From Chamaecyparis obtusa (lineage: Eukaryota > Streptophyta > Pinopsida > Cupressales > Cupressaceae), in assembly GCA_027943335.1 (NCBI GenBank), contig BSBK01006346.1, forward strand, positions 124,001 through 188,000: a stretch of DNA of 64,000 bases, in the 5' to 3' direction. Below, piece by piece: positions 12,087 through 23,522 of this stretch. The notes under the pieces are model-generated. The model did not search any database. It was not told the DNA's origin and saw nothing but the letters and a program-made list of their open reading frames with translations. Numbering within the stretch: position 1 is the stretch's first letter; every line of letters starts with the position of its first letter. Position numbers and translations under genes: made by a program.

Positions 12087-12929
12087 TCATTTTGTCATTA
12101 ATACATCTTTGAGTATTGATTGTTGTTCTTTATTTAATTGTCTTCGTAAGCTGAAATATTTATCATTTGCAAGTACGAATGGATGGCTGATTTCTAAAAA
12201 TAGCGAGGGATAAGTATCGTAAACAAATTTTGCTTTTGTTACATGTTTTACGTCAGTTATGATGTCATATTTCTCTATTTCATTTTTTTCTTTGCCAAGG
12301 TCAAGGTCTATTACTGGGTCATTGTCATTTCTAGCTTGTATTGTAGCTTGTTCGATGTCACCCCATTTATTGTGAACTTGTGTAGTGAACATTTTTTCTA
12401 TTTTTAAAATTTGGGCTTTGTTTGCATCTAATGCTGCAATCCATGTTTTATTTCCAAGCAATAATGTTTGTTCACTGGTTCGAAAAGGTACATATAGCAT
12501 AAGTTTTTCTCTACAATAATTCTCATGATCAATATGCTAGTTGTATTTTATATAGCGTATGATCAATGGTTTTGCTCTTTTCTGTGTCCATGTTTGGTTG
12601 CTAGAGTGGAATGCAATATATTCAGCTAATGATAAGCTTTCAAAATTGTTTGCACGGTGTATGTATTTTTCTATTGTAGAGGCATACATGATGTTTTCAG
12701 AGTCGTCATGCTCTTTTGCCAATAGTTTAGGGCTTTTCAACATTAAGATTCTATTTTTTGCTGGTGTAGTGTTAATGAAAGCAGTTTTCCTTGAGCTTTT
12801 ACGAAGTGGCATAGAAAGAACAATATGGCCAGCTTGGCGGCTGGACATTTGTTGATAGTTTAGCAAAGCATTCCCTAGTTTTCACATGAATTGGATCTTG
12901 TCATTGTAAGCATAAGTACATTGTTCCCG

Positions 12930-13853
12930 TAGTTGGCGAAATGCAAGTGACAATGTCCTATCTTGCTTAGTCATGTATGAGCTGTAGTAAGATGCAGCAG
13001 CATATGCATCTAATATAAACTGTGTGTCTGTATTTGCATACCATAGAGCTGGCACTTCTTTTGCAAATGCATTTATCCAAATATCTGCGGGATCTCGTTT
13101 GAGCATTACAATTTTCCGTGACAATGTTGCCTGTAACATTGATATGTAATCTTCTTCATCTAATTTGAATTCGTGCAAGAAACTATCGAACGTAACTTCT
13201 TTTGTGTAGTGTTTGTTTTCTAGCTGCTTGAAGAAATTTCTTGCCTTTTCTTTTAATATAGTGTTCGGAATTGATAAGGGCTCTAATATTGTTATCTTTT
13301 TCATGGGAGGTAATGGAAAACTGAATCGACAAGTAGAGGTTTTGTACTTTTTGCAATTTTTTGTATGATGATGAGTCTGCATTTTCACAAGATTCTTATC
13401 AAGCAATGTCGAGTCAGATGAGATGTAATTGTCGACAAAATGCTCTATTTCATAATCTGTACAATGGCCGTAGATAGGTGCATTTTCTATCCATAGCATG
13501 AAATGTACATGTTCATTTCCTCAGTTTTGAAACTCTGTCACAAAGAAGTAGTCGGTTACTTTGCCAAATAATGTTGGATTTTTTAGCATCAACTTTTGAA
13601 ATGCAATGACCCTGTGGTTAAAATAGCGACTGCAAATCACTGGGTTTTTCCTGATTTGGAAATCTAAGTCTTTATCTTCAATAGTTTCATTGTCTTTGTT
13701 GTTTTCCATACTAGTTGTATGATGCAATGCTTTGCATAAGGGCTCCCAAAAATGCTCAGCACTTATCAATGTCACGAAAAAGGTTGGAGGGCCTAGTTGT
13801 CTTATCATTGCAAATATATTTTTTTGAGTGTTTTCCAAATAGTCAGGAGATGT
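12930..13853 (-). other. Helitron-like N / HUH Rep nuclease domain
   Basis: NIFAMIRQLGPPTFFVTLISAEHFW is a signature of the Helitron-like N domain. The HUH metal-binding motif is HVHFMLW at 13511-13491, just after a TGA that replaces a codon in the motif's lead-in. The candidate catalytic tyrosines are in AASYYSSYMTK (about 13000-12966). Rep nicks one strand and stays covalently linked to DNA during rolling-circle transposition. Confidence 0.8.
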
Positions 13854-13856
13854 TCA

Positions 13857-15100
13857 AATACTTTTTAGGGACCTGAAGCCTAATGGAGAGCACAAGATTT
13901 TTTCAAGATTTGCAGGGTTGCGCACATCTTTTGCAAATAACTTTTTGCCTTTTAGTTCAGCTTTTCGTATGCAAACCCATGCTAGCAAAGATATTTGTTG
14001 AATAATTATTTTGATGGCTTTGAAAAAAATATTTGTTATGTGTGTTGCAAAGTCATTGTCTTTATGCATGAGCTCCCATTTCGCTATTTTTTGGTAGGTA
14101 AATTTTTTGGTAACATCATTTGGTCGTGCAAAGCCATAGAAAAGTGTTGGAAAATTCATTTCTTCTAAGTAGACATCTTGGAATATGCCAAGAGGTTTAA
14201 ACCCTTCTAATGGTTCTATTTCAATAATTGTTGTATCTAGGTCTTTGATTGCATTAGAGTCATTAAACCAATGTACAAGTGATTCTGTTATGGGTTCTGT
14301 TTCAAGGTCAGATGAAATACTGTCCATCTCTGATTCCATTTCTATTTCTGTATGGTTTTGTTTTTCTTTGCTAGTAAATAGAGTTTCCCAGTCTTTGTTT
14401 ATTGAGATTTGTTCTTTCATATACAAAGGTGTCTTTGATAGAACTGTTAATGCATTCATTACATAGGCAGGTCTGACATTACCTTGTGCATATGCATTGT
14501 CGTATTCTAACTTGCATTTCAATCTTACTGCTACTGTTTTAGCTTCATCTATTTGTCTAGGAAGAGCTCTTTGTACTTTGTCAAAATCCACAGGAACATT
14601 TATTATTGTACCAGTCAAGCCATATTGTGCTCTTTTGTATCCTAATTGGCTGATCTGTGCAAAAGCAATACGTAGAGAAACAAGTCTTTCTTCTAAACTA
14701 GTTAAGGAATGAACAACATCTATACGGTTATTGCGTCTTATATTCCATGGACTTGCAAAAGCAGGGACCTCTCCAATTGTAGTAGATTTTATACATCGTC
14801 TACAAATGGATTGCCCTATTGAAATTTTTTTCTGATTAGTAGCAATGGGAAGCAAAGACAAAGAATGGACAAATGCCTCGTCGCTTGTGTAAATGTCCTT
14901 ATAGAAAAATAGCATGTCACATAGATTGCATAATTGTGTAGGTGTGTCGTTGATGCTTCTCAAGTATAATTTAATGGATTTTGTGACTGCATTACTTTGT
15001 GTATTTGTATGTGCATTTTTGCTGGAATGATCAGTACATGTTATCTTGTACAATAGACATTTCCTCCTAGGATGTGACCATAATGTTGTTTCATTCGTTC
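13857..15100 (-). other. Zinc-binding and DUF6570-like region of the Helentron protein
   Basis: A CNLCDMLFFYKD...SICRRCIKS pair of Cys motifs (about 14940-14790) is followed by SLTSLEERLVSLRIAFAQI and YGLTGTIINVPVDFDKVQRALPR. These closely resemble the DUF6570-type region that precedes the Helitron-like N-terminal domain in Helentron proteins. An acidic spacer (EIEMESEMDSISSDLETEP) separates it from GFARPNDVTKKFTYQKIAKW, the start of the Helitron-like N domain. Confidence 0.7.
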
Positions 15101-15359
15101 TATCTCTTGTTCTAGTATTCTTTGCAGTGGCCATCTCTATGTGTGCTATATCATTGTTGCGTATTGCTCTTTTTAATAGTCGCAATGATTGGCAAGTAGT
15201 CATATTTACAGCCACCAACTTTGTAACTTTTATGTTGGTCGGACTTGGTGTGTTGGATTTGCTTTTGTTTTTCACTGTACATGGATTTTTCATTACTTGT
15301 AACAACATGGGATGTTGTCTGTGCATATCATTAAGTAGTTGCTGGTTTGCTTCAAGCGG

Positions 15360-15800
15360 TTCATAATGATAATGACCTGAACTATTCTTGAAACAAATTA
15401 AGTTGATGATTTTCCTTGTTTTTGGAGAGTTGCTAAATATGTCTACTTTGTGTGGTGGAGTTGATTGTCATACATGTATCATTACATGAAATGTGTATGA
15501 AAGCCATAACAAGCATAATTCAGAGCCCTCAAGTCTACTTTCAACATATGGTATTCCAATCTTAGATATTAGTAGTTGAAGTTCTAAAAGGATATTGTTG
15601 TTTACAATAGTAGACTGCGTAAATGTTTTCAAACATGCCAATGCAAATTTGTTTTTTGTTTTCAATGCATTAGCCAATGATTGAGCTATAAATAGTCTTA
15701 ATGCTATTGCATCGAACCGATTATCAGTTAAGACAGCTACAGCAGCAAACATACTTTCACCACAAGAAGTAGCAAAGTCAAGAAGTTGTCTAAGGCCAGC
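15360..15800 (-). other. Second OTU-like module with replaced nucleophile
   Basis: A second pass of the same layout follows directly: SCGESMFAAVAVL near 15755 stands where DGxCLF is expected, then IAQSLANALKTKN, a central helical part, LWLSYTFHVMIHV, and INLICFKNSSGHYHYEPL with His codons near 15372. The position of the catalytic Cys is Ser and the Asp of the motif is Cys, so protease activity is unlikely. The TGA at 15468 lies inside it. The call rests on motif order, not on a profile search, and is an inference. Confidence 0.5.
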
Positions 15801-15889
15801 TTTTTCAAATGAATCAACAATTGTGCCCCAGAGTTCAGCTACATTGCAAGGCATAATAGGTAGTTCTAGATGCATATTCCGTAATGCAT

Positions 15890-16400
15890 TGTATGTGGTT
15901 ACTCTACAAAAGATTGGTTCATAGTGGCCAGCCATTGGATTAGCATCATGGAATAGTATTGATATTGCAGAATGAGATGCGTCTTTGTTGAAGTGCAAAT
16001 ATGGTTTTTTTTGGGTAGAAGACCATATGCATATGGGGATATTCAACCAATGTGCTAACCACCATATACAAAATATGTCACCCTAGAGTCCAGCCTCACC
16101 ATGGGTATTGACTTCTGTTGCTGAAATCCTCATTCTACGTAAGTATGTCATTTTATCATGTACCCTATGCAAATCATGAAGGATTGATGGGTGCAAGTCA
16201 TTTTCAAAAGAGTTTAAAGCTTCAGGACAGCCATTGTGAAGACAGTGCAAGAAATGGTCCACAAGACCATTGCGAAGTTCATTAGCTATGTACTGACAAT
16301 GAAGCAAAACATGAATGGTATCAAATAAGCAATCACCAACTTTAAAGTTGAATGAATCAATTTGAAAGCGTTGTACTTTATCAAGGGCTGCATCAATTGT
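15890..16400 (-). other. OTU-like cysteine protease domain 1 (catalytic residues present)
   Basis: FKVGDCLFDTIHVLL at 16346-16302 matches the OTU nucleophile motif (D-x-C-L-F), with the putative catalytic Cys codon near 16331. WWLAHWLNIPICIW follows the TAG at 16083. ILFHDANPMAGHYEPI, with the putative catalytic His near 15926, matches the C-terminal HY(D/E)P motif. Spacing is typical of an OTU deubiquitinase fold. OTU domains are known accessories of Helentrons; their role there is not established. The TAG falls between the Cys and His motifs. Confidence 0.75.
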
Positions 16401-16549
16401 TATTTTTTCTGGTTGATTGTGTGCCATGTATGTATCTACTATGATTGGATTTTGTGACATATCTCCTATTTTGGGGCATCTATCTAGTAACATTTTGGCT
16501 TCTTGCTTAGGCAGGCAAAGAGTCCTTGTAATATTAATGATTTAGCTCC

Positions 16550-19500
16550 TTCTCAGGTTAATTTTGAGTATAATATACTATTATCCAGTAAGTATCATGG
16601 TAGTTCTTCAAGCTTTGACAAATGAGGAAAACTCTGCTTGGACTTTACTTGTTAAACATCAGATATATGACTCTCTTCAATTGCACTCTGGTAATGCTGG
16701 TCAAGTTTTCATTTGGAAACTCTTGATCCTGAATGTGAACAAGAAATCAATTAATAGAAAATAACAAAGATGTCTAACGGTGTAAACTATTTCATGCTTA
16801 TTGTTTATGGGCCGATTTAAAGTTTATAAATTTTTAAAACACCACGAACATATAAAGCAGATTGGTAAAGAATTAATAATTATTTTTAAAAAATTGTCAT
16901 TTTATAGATATGATATCATTTTATAGAGGCCATATGTAAAATGTTAAAATACCTGAATGCAACGATATAGCCTACAGATGTAGAAGTATTCAAAGTTGTA
17001 CTAAATTTTTATACGTTCAGTTGCAAAAGGCAATATAACTATTTTTAATTGTATGATCCAAAAAAAACATCTCGGTCTAGTCAAGCTAGCTTGGAAAGCT
17101 AATCCTGAGCAAAACGCGACTAAATTCTAGGTAAAAGGAAAGATGGGCATTTGGTCTAGGAACACAAGCTTGTGGTTAAATTGTTGTCACCAAAAATAAA
17201 AAATGTCCACCACTTGAGTGTAATTTATGATGGCAGAAATACCCTGGATGTTGAAATACGAGTAACTAAACCATCATTCAATTCACAGAATTCTCTATGC
17301 AGGAGATCATAGTATGGAATAACAACTATGATAATAGATTTGTATCTAGTTTTGAATTTTTACAGAATCATAAATGTCACAAGCATATAAATCATCATTC
17401 CAGCCACACAATACTATACAAGAGATCATACAACAAACTAACCAACTATGACAATACGGTTTTGTTTTTAGTTTTGACTTTTTGCAGGATTTTGCATTTC
17501 ATCCTATGCTTGATTCGATTCGAAAAGCAGTAGAAATATTGAAGTACTCCCAATTTTGTAGATGGAAATGAAAGGCAACTATTAAAATAATAATAGGAAC
17601 ATTAGCGCCAACCCCAGATATCTGGTTCTTGCAAATAGAACATGCACGAGACACGTCCGAGAGGTAGCTGTCATCTACCCTGACCTGCTTTTCACCAACC
17701 TGACATCAGTATAATGAGCACAGTGTAGAGGAAATATGTTGCATTTTTCACGGTTCAAACTTAAGGAATCGTAGAGTGGCTTAACATTTTAACCGTATGC
17801 TTGAAGAATTAACAGTCAAAATCAATAAAAAAATAGATCTGATTCGCAAGATAAAATGCAAGGGGAAGCACAAATATCCTTAATTATCACATAAGTTTTG
17901 GCCTACCCATCATTGCTTTACTATGTCAATGGTGTCCCCTTTGGAATGATGCTTGGTTGGGTGTTTAAACAAGGCATTTCGGTGAGTTTGAGTTGTATCA
18001 GAATTGGCTAGCATGAAAAGGATTAACTAGAAACAAAGATTTTATTAATTGATCATCTCCTTGTGCTTGATTATGTTTCTGAACCTTTCTTTCTCAAATT
18101 TAAAAGCATGATATCCCATATTTTGTATGAATAGGGGATATGGATTGGAATGATATGTGGGACAACAGTCTAGACCATTGTTCTGGCTATTATTGTGTAT
18201 CGGTGTGACTGGCATAGAGCAATAAGTACTAAATTTCATTTGCAGTTCTTTGTCTGTAAAACATGTAATTGTCTAAGTGACAGTGACTATTTTTGAAGTG
18301 TAAAATACATTTATAATTTATTTTTGTTCTGTACTAATTGTAGGCTACTGAAGCCAGAGAGAGAGTTAGTAAATGGTCTCCAGAGGATTTGTCCTAATAC
18401 TAAGGTAAAAGATGCATCATCATGTTCCTATGATTTACAGGGAAGGGAACTTATGAGAAAATCAGAACAACACATGGTAATGGTTTCAAGGGGTAGCCAT
18501 TGGTATTGGTCAGATGGGTTGTCCCAAACAAAGAACTAGCAAAGTGAATGTCGCAGAGCTTTTGTAGTTACAATCACAAGGCATCATCATTGATGTATTG
18601 GTAGGAACAATGAAGACTGTTGATCTCCGATCAAAAGATGCCATGCCAAGCCCCCTGCAATAATGCAGTCACAATAAAGCAAACTAGAAAGAATCTGCTG
18701 AATGGACCTAATGACCAGTTCAAAGTCCATGAATTAATGTAGCTATGACAAACAAAATTCCATGTCACATTGAGCTTCTTCTAAACCTCAATGCAGACAA
18801 TTTTAAAAGAGGAATTCATAGAGTGCAATTCATCAGCTCATAAATTAAGTAGACAAATGATGATATTATGATGTGATCCAACCCGGCTCCACAGTCTATG
18901 CTGACTTACAAGACAGAAACTCCCCCAAAAAAATACATTAAAGGAAATTACAACACAGATTATTGAGTGATTATGGTACCTTTGTATTCTTTCTCCATGA
19001 AAATTGAAATAATAAAGTGATTTTTTATTTTATTTGACCAAAAATTTGGTCAGTATCCAAAGGCAAATTTTATGAATTATAGTGTTAAAATCAAATTGCC
19101 AACGAATAGTCAATGCAAAGCAATATCCCCCAAATTTTATTGCTCGCTGAAGCAATTTTCTAACCCTAGAAGAGTTCCAACTGTGTTGCAAGATGGAGGC
19201 CCATAGCTAAAAAAATTGAAGGAGTTCAATTCCATGAAAAGACAGTTTAGACTCCTGATAGACGCTTGACAAATGTTTCAGAACATTTATAATGGGAGAT
19301 TTAGAGATAATACTTACATGGCTCGACAATGAATTCAGACTAGCAAATGTATTATGTAAACTCGCCAAAAACTTAATCACGGGAATTAATGAGTGATTTC
19401 CAGAGCTACAAATTAATTCATGAGTAATACTACTCGGTGATCTTTCGAGCTGTGAGCCATGTATATTCATTCATGGTAACTGCTTTCTGATGTTTTGGTA

Positions 19501-21123
19501 TATAAATATCATTCATAGCACTTAAATGGATATTTTCTGGAGAACCAATTTTTGTGCATAAAAGGAAAATGTGTTCAATCCTATTTAACTCATTTTCAAA
19601 CAAATGGTGACAAGCACAAAAAATCTACAACCATAACTCCGCCTTTTTTCTGTCTACTTTGATTGAAATCAATTTGAGATCACGCCCATCCAAGACCAAA
19701 GGCAACTGGGTGCCTGCAATTTAATAACATGTTACATCCCATTGCTTTAGCAACTCATATATGAGAATCTAAATAGAAAAATTTATTGTTTGTAAACCTA
19801 AATTAATCAGAAGAAAAAAAAATACATCATTGTATGATGTATAGACAGAGAATTTAGATTTTATTTCAGAGAACTAAGAAGGAATTCGATGATGCCAGAC
19901 ATTATAACTTCTTCTACATATTAATGTGCCCAAAGAATGTGTACCAAAGACACAAAATTGTTTTCAATATTAATGTCTCTAGAATTGTTTTCAGAATTAA
20001 TGTCTCTAGAAAACTATTTTCAATATTAAGTTTAATCCCAGTGTTTTTATGTCTTTGCAACGCACTGCAAATCAGTAAGGATGGCTGTATTTATAAATAA
20101 AATGAAAAATTTGTATTATCTTATTTGTTAAAAGATATGATATAAATAACTATCTAAGTGGAGGTATAGAAAATTAATCGCACAAAATTTTATCTTGTTA
20201 GATTTGCTTCCACATAAAATTTAGATATTTTTAAGACTGGAATTTAAATTTACTTTTTAAATAAATATTATAATTATTATTAATCATATTTATTATTATA
20301 CATAATATTTGAAATAATTGTATTTTTATAATATATTACATAATCTAAATTACTACATTCATTTTATCAAAATAATTAACCATTGTAATATATATTTTAC
20401 ATTCTATAATTTTCATACATAAAATTGTCTTTCATTGGTGGAAACATTGTTTACAAGAGTTGGGAAAAATATTTACTTGTGAATAACTTAACAAATATTA
20501 CATGCCCGTGATATTGATTTGTTCGTCCAAGTGAAAATATAGTTCCTCATATTAAATTGTTTATTTATGTAAAATATTATTGAAAATAAATTAAATATAT
20601 TTAAGTACATACACATGGCACATAGATTGGAGCGAAGGTGGGAACGTGGCATGTTTACATGTTGGGAGGCTTTTTTGCAAGGCACGTTTATAAGTAGGTG
20701 TTTGCTACTTGGATGCTTAGTGGGGTAAATGGAGAGCAAACAACATCAAAATGTGAAAGAAATAGCTTCACAGCCCAGTCACAACTTGGATGTTCCCTAA
20801 CATCTAAAAGATTAACTTATGTCAATTAAAACAATCTGAACAACAATCTTAATTTTCAACTCGAAAATTGCAATTCACTACTGTGGCTCATTCGGGAGAT
20901 GGTGTGAATAATGCCTAAAGATATGTAAAAATAATTCTGTTAAAAATAGTTGATTATGTTTGATATTCATTATCGAGTATCAGGCCTATATCAAAATACA
21001 GAACCAAAGCCATTTACATAAGTTATTTTTATATCCTGAATATGAAATCAATCTTTTAATCATAGAAAATGGATGACTTTAATTTAGAGCACTAATTTAC
21101 ATGCCTAACTTTTGAATGGACAG
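16550..21123. other. Mostly noncoding stretch; weak exon-like traces only
   Basis: This stretch probably contains the 5' end of the Helentron. Exon-like signals I could not assign are a minus-strand piece at about 17584-17706 (reads VGEKQVRVDDSYLSDVSRAC with a CSIC pair, preceded by an AG acceptor) and a plus-strand piece after TTGTAG at 18342. An imperfect direct repeat occurs at 17299-17362 and 17419-17489. The remainder is AT-rich. Confidence 0.4.
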
Positions 21124-21603
21124 TTACTGGAGTTTCCAGGTGGGAAAGTGCAATTTACTTTTGAAATGAACTTCATAGCAGAGTCTTCAAAAAGTCATCT
21201 ACCTTGCTACAGAATTCTAGATAATTATGGACATCAGATTGCAATTGATGGTATATATGAGGTGAACACTTTTAAGAAGTTATATGAGAATCTTTTACAT
21301 ACTATGCAAAGTAATTTGTTGGGGATGTTATCAATACTAAATAGGTCACATATGACAAGGAAATACTCAAAAAATATGAAATGCATTACTTCTCATCTAC
21401 AGGATTTTAATCTATGCCAGGTTAACAGAGAATTAGCATTGAAAATGTACAATAGTATGGTAACTCTTCAAATAATGGACATCATATTTTATGGAGCTCA
21501 AAGACAATGCAGAATTTCTTTTTATCTAACATCTTTTGGGGAAGAAGCTATCAATATTTCGTCAACAGCTGCTTTGAGTATTGATGATGTTGTTTTTCCC
21601 CAG
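21124..21603 (+). pseudogene. Branched-chain keto-acid dehydrogenase E1-alpha fragment (two exons)
   Basis: Exon 21124-21261 reads LLEFPGGKVQFTFEM...LPCYRILDN. Exon 21421-21603 reads NRELALKMYNSMVTLQIMD, then AQRQCRISFYLTSFGEEAINI and VFPQ. Both match the N-terminal part of the mitochondrial BCKDH E1-alpha subunit, which decarboxylates branched-chain 2-oxo acids with thiamine diphosphate. The 159-base intron between them has GAG/GTGAAC and TGCCAG borders and happens to be open, so a 179-codon frame runs through. After VFPQ the expected donor reads CTAAAT instead of GTAAAT, and no further E1-alpha exons were found up to 25 kb. It is a gene fragment, or part of a gene with very long introns and a lost donor. 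The transit-peptide exon is also not seen. Confidence 0.75.
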
Positions 21604-21654
21604 CTAAATAATTCATTTGCCTTGATATTCAGTAGTTATAGCCACATTTAGAAT

Positions 21655-23386
21655 TTTTTGTTGGTTGGATTCGCAAGGCTTCAAAAAGCATGAAATACAG
21701 GTAGTTATGCCATAATAATATATCTCTTAAAATGATATATAATATTTCTCTTATATTATATATATGATATTATTATATTATTATGTTTTATGAGCAAGTG
21801 GAGTTCATATCTGTTAAAATCAATTTTCTACTAGATTTTATCAGGTTCCAACATATAGTTTAGCTCCGAATACTTTCCAGTACACCCAAGAAGATGCCTC
21901 CAGACTTTATTCGTAGTTACTCAACTAGGTAAATAAATAAATTGTTGGTTTATGTTTGAGGGCATCTCCTTGTCTATCGATCCCAATAGAATACTGCAAA
22001 TAACATGTGCTTTTAGGCTAAGCATCTAAATACATACAAATTCCCTTGTGGGTTTCTAACATTCGTTATTAAAGGCAAATGCATATAAATTGGACACGTA
22101 TCTGCATGTTTGTATTTGCAGCTTTCCATTAGCACCTCTTCAAGAAAAGCTCCATTCAGGGAACTAATCAAACATGAACAAAAGCCTCTGGTGATCACAG
22201 AATCACTTTATGTGCCAAAATACATCCTTCCATCGCTACTAAGCTCGTCGGTGAGCCAAACTTGGGTGGTACATCCCATCACTCTGTTTGAAGAAACTCA
22301 CTCAGATTGAGGCAGAGGTGGAAGAGATGAAGAATAGTCAAGAAGCCTTATGACCCTTTCACGGGGATCCTTCAGTGCTTTGAATTTTGGTAAACTCCTA
22401 TTAAGCCTTATAGGCATATCTTCATGAAGATTAGTTTCAGGAGCTTGGTTTAAACTTTTTGCAAGGGCAGAATAGACTAATGATTGGTGTTGGAGGCACC
22501 TTTTGCTATCTAAGTTGCAGGTGATTGATGTGTATGATTTTTTTCAAACAATGACAAATTTGTGGGCAGGTTTGATGGATTCTCTTGGATGAAAAGTAGC
22601 GAATGAGAGACTGCGACATGGGGTTTTGACATTAAGCATACCCTTACCCATTTCATTTATCCATCCATGGGGCTCAATTGCCGCCTCACACTTTTAATCC
22701 AAAAATCCCTTACAAATCCCTTATCCATCTTTCAAAAAACTTTTGAGCATGGCAACCTGAGCTCATTGCCATGTACACGAAATGCAGAATGTACCCAATT
22801 CACAAAACATCTCAGAATTAGCTCTCAACAGATTAAAACAACTTCAATGCAGTTACACCCTTAAAATTCTCTAATTCGATGTAATTCTTAGAACCGGTCT
22901 TTTGCAATTCCTCCCTCTTATTCATTATTGCATTCTTTTGTTATTTTATCTAGTACAAGTCCAATTCTTCCACCTGCCATTATTTTTTAACATCTCTGAA
23001 TAATTCTTCTTCCACTTGCAGTTCTACAATTTTGTAAGTGAATATTCTTCATCATTCTCTACCGTATCTGTGTTGGGTGCTTAAGATATTTTCTATTTGG
23101 AATAGCATATTACGATTTTTACATATAGGAGCTTGTATGCATATGCAATTTTAACCTAATATGAACAGTTGTTGAATTTTCATTTGCCTGCTAGTCTTGA
23201 ATTTCTGCTATCAATAAATAGTTCATTGTGTTGTAGTTTTCTTTTCTCTCACTTTTATTCTTGTTTGATTAAGTGGGAAATATTTCTTGTCAGTGTTTAA
23301 GCAGCATTTTCTGTATGAAATTTGTATTTGGGGAAATTTCAGGGAAATTGTGTTTGTCTTTTTTTAACCTTTTTTTCATGTTGCAG
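21655..23386. other. Intergenic DNA with short unassigned frames
   Basis: No gene recognised. A plus-strand frame at 22110-22310 follows a possible TTTGCAG acceptor but resembles nothing I know. The rest is AT-rich. Confidence 0.35.
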
Positions 23387-23522
23387 GGGAGTGCTGCACA
23401 TGAGATTCAGTATGACCTTGTGGGTGATGGCATTTTTAACTCAAACAGGGAAATGTGGAGACTACAACGGATAGTAGGGCGTGTGGATTCAGTAGAGGGA
23501 GCAACCCTCACTGTGGTTCAGT
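23387..23522 (+). pseudogene. Cytochrome P450 (CYP86-clan-like) exon fragment
   Basis: After a clean polypyrimidine/CATGTTGCAG acceptor the frame reads YDLVGDGIFNSNREMWRLQR. This resembles the (D)LLGDGIFN-DGE-W--QR helix-C region of CYP86-clan fatty-acid hydroxylases. The Trp and Arg of the W-x-x-x-R motif, which in P450s contacts the haem propionate, are present (WRLQR). Downstream the resemblance is lost and the frame stops at 23522. Only about 35 codons match and no haem-binding Cys motif is present nearby, so this is a fragment at best. Confidence 0.45.

Larger units (their letters stand above)
10092..16493 (-). pseudogene. Helentron polyprotein: OTU-OTU-DUF6570-Rep-helicase-endonuclease
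   Basis: One reading frame runs from ATG 16493 to the terminal TAG at 10092, about 2,133 codons. All nine open segments are in the same phase, so I find no frameshift. Eight premature stops interrupt it: TAG 16083, TGA 15468, TGA 13854, TGA 13521, TGA 12882, TAG 12537, TGA 12087 and TAA 11250 (lowest coordinate given). Sequence on both sides of each stop continues the conserved protein, for example LKSI-stop-TSPDYLENTQK and TEFQN-stop-GNEHVHFMLW. Each stop can come from one C-to-T change in CGA, CAG or CAA, or from TGG by the same change on the other strand. The true start may be upstream: the frame stays open to a TAA near 16546, and a possible upstream exon ends at a CAA/GTAAAG donor near 16650. 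Confidence 0.85.
7366..16549 (-). mobile_element. Helentron-type (HLE2) rolling-circle transposon, coding region
   Basis: The minus strand carries a full complement of Helentron functions in order: OTU-like cysteine protease modules, a DUF6570-like region, Helitron-like N-terminal/Rep nuclease, PIF1-family helicase, an AP-endonuclease-like domain, then a separate RPA-like gene. The endonuclease and OTU place it in the Helentron/Helitron2 clade rather than among canonical plant Helitrons. It presumably transposed by Rep-mediated nicking with helicase-driven strand displacement. The coordinates cover only the coding part: the outer termini and the terminal hairpin were not resolved and probably lie outside. 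All interruptions found in the open frames are nonsense codons, so the copy is dead as it stands but not grossly rearranged. Confidence 0.88.

Noticed and set aside
10092..16493. Programmed stop-codon read-through to explain the in-frame stops
   Set aside because: Eight stops of all three kinds in one protein, and the same pattern in nearby retroelements, fit mutational decay better.
17584..17706. Minus-strand exon-like segment with a CSIC pair
   Set aside because: Only about 35 codons, weak borders and no family I can name with confidence.
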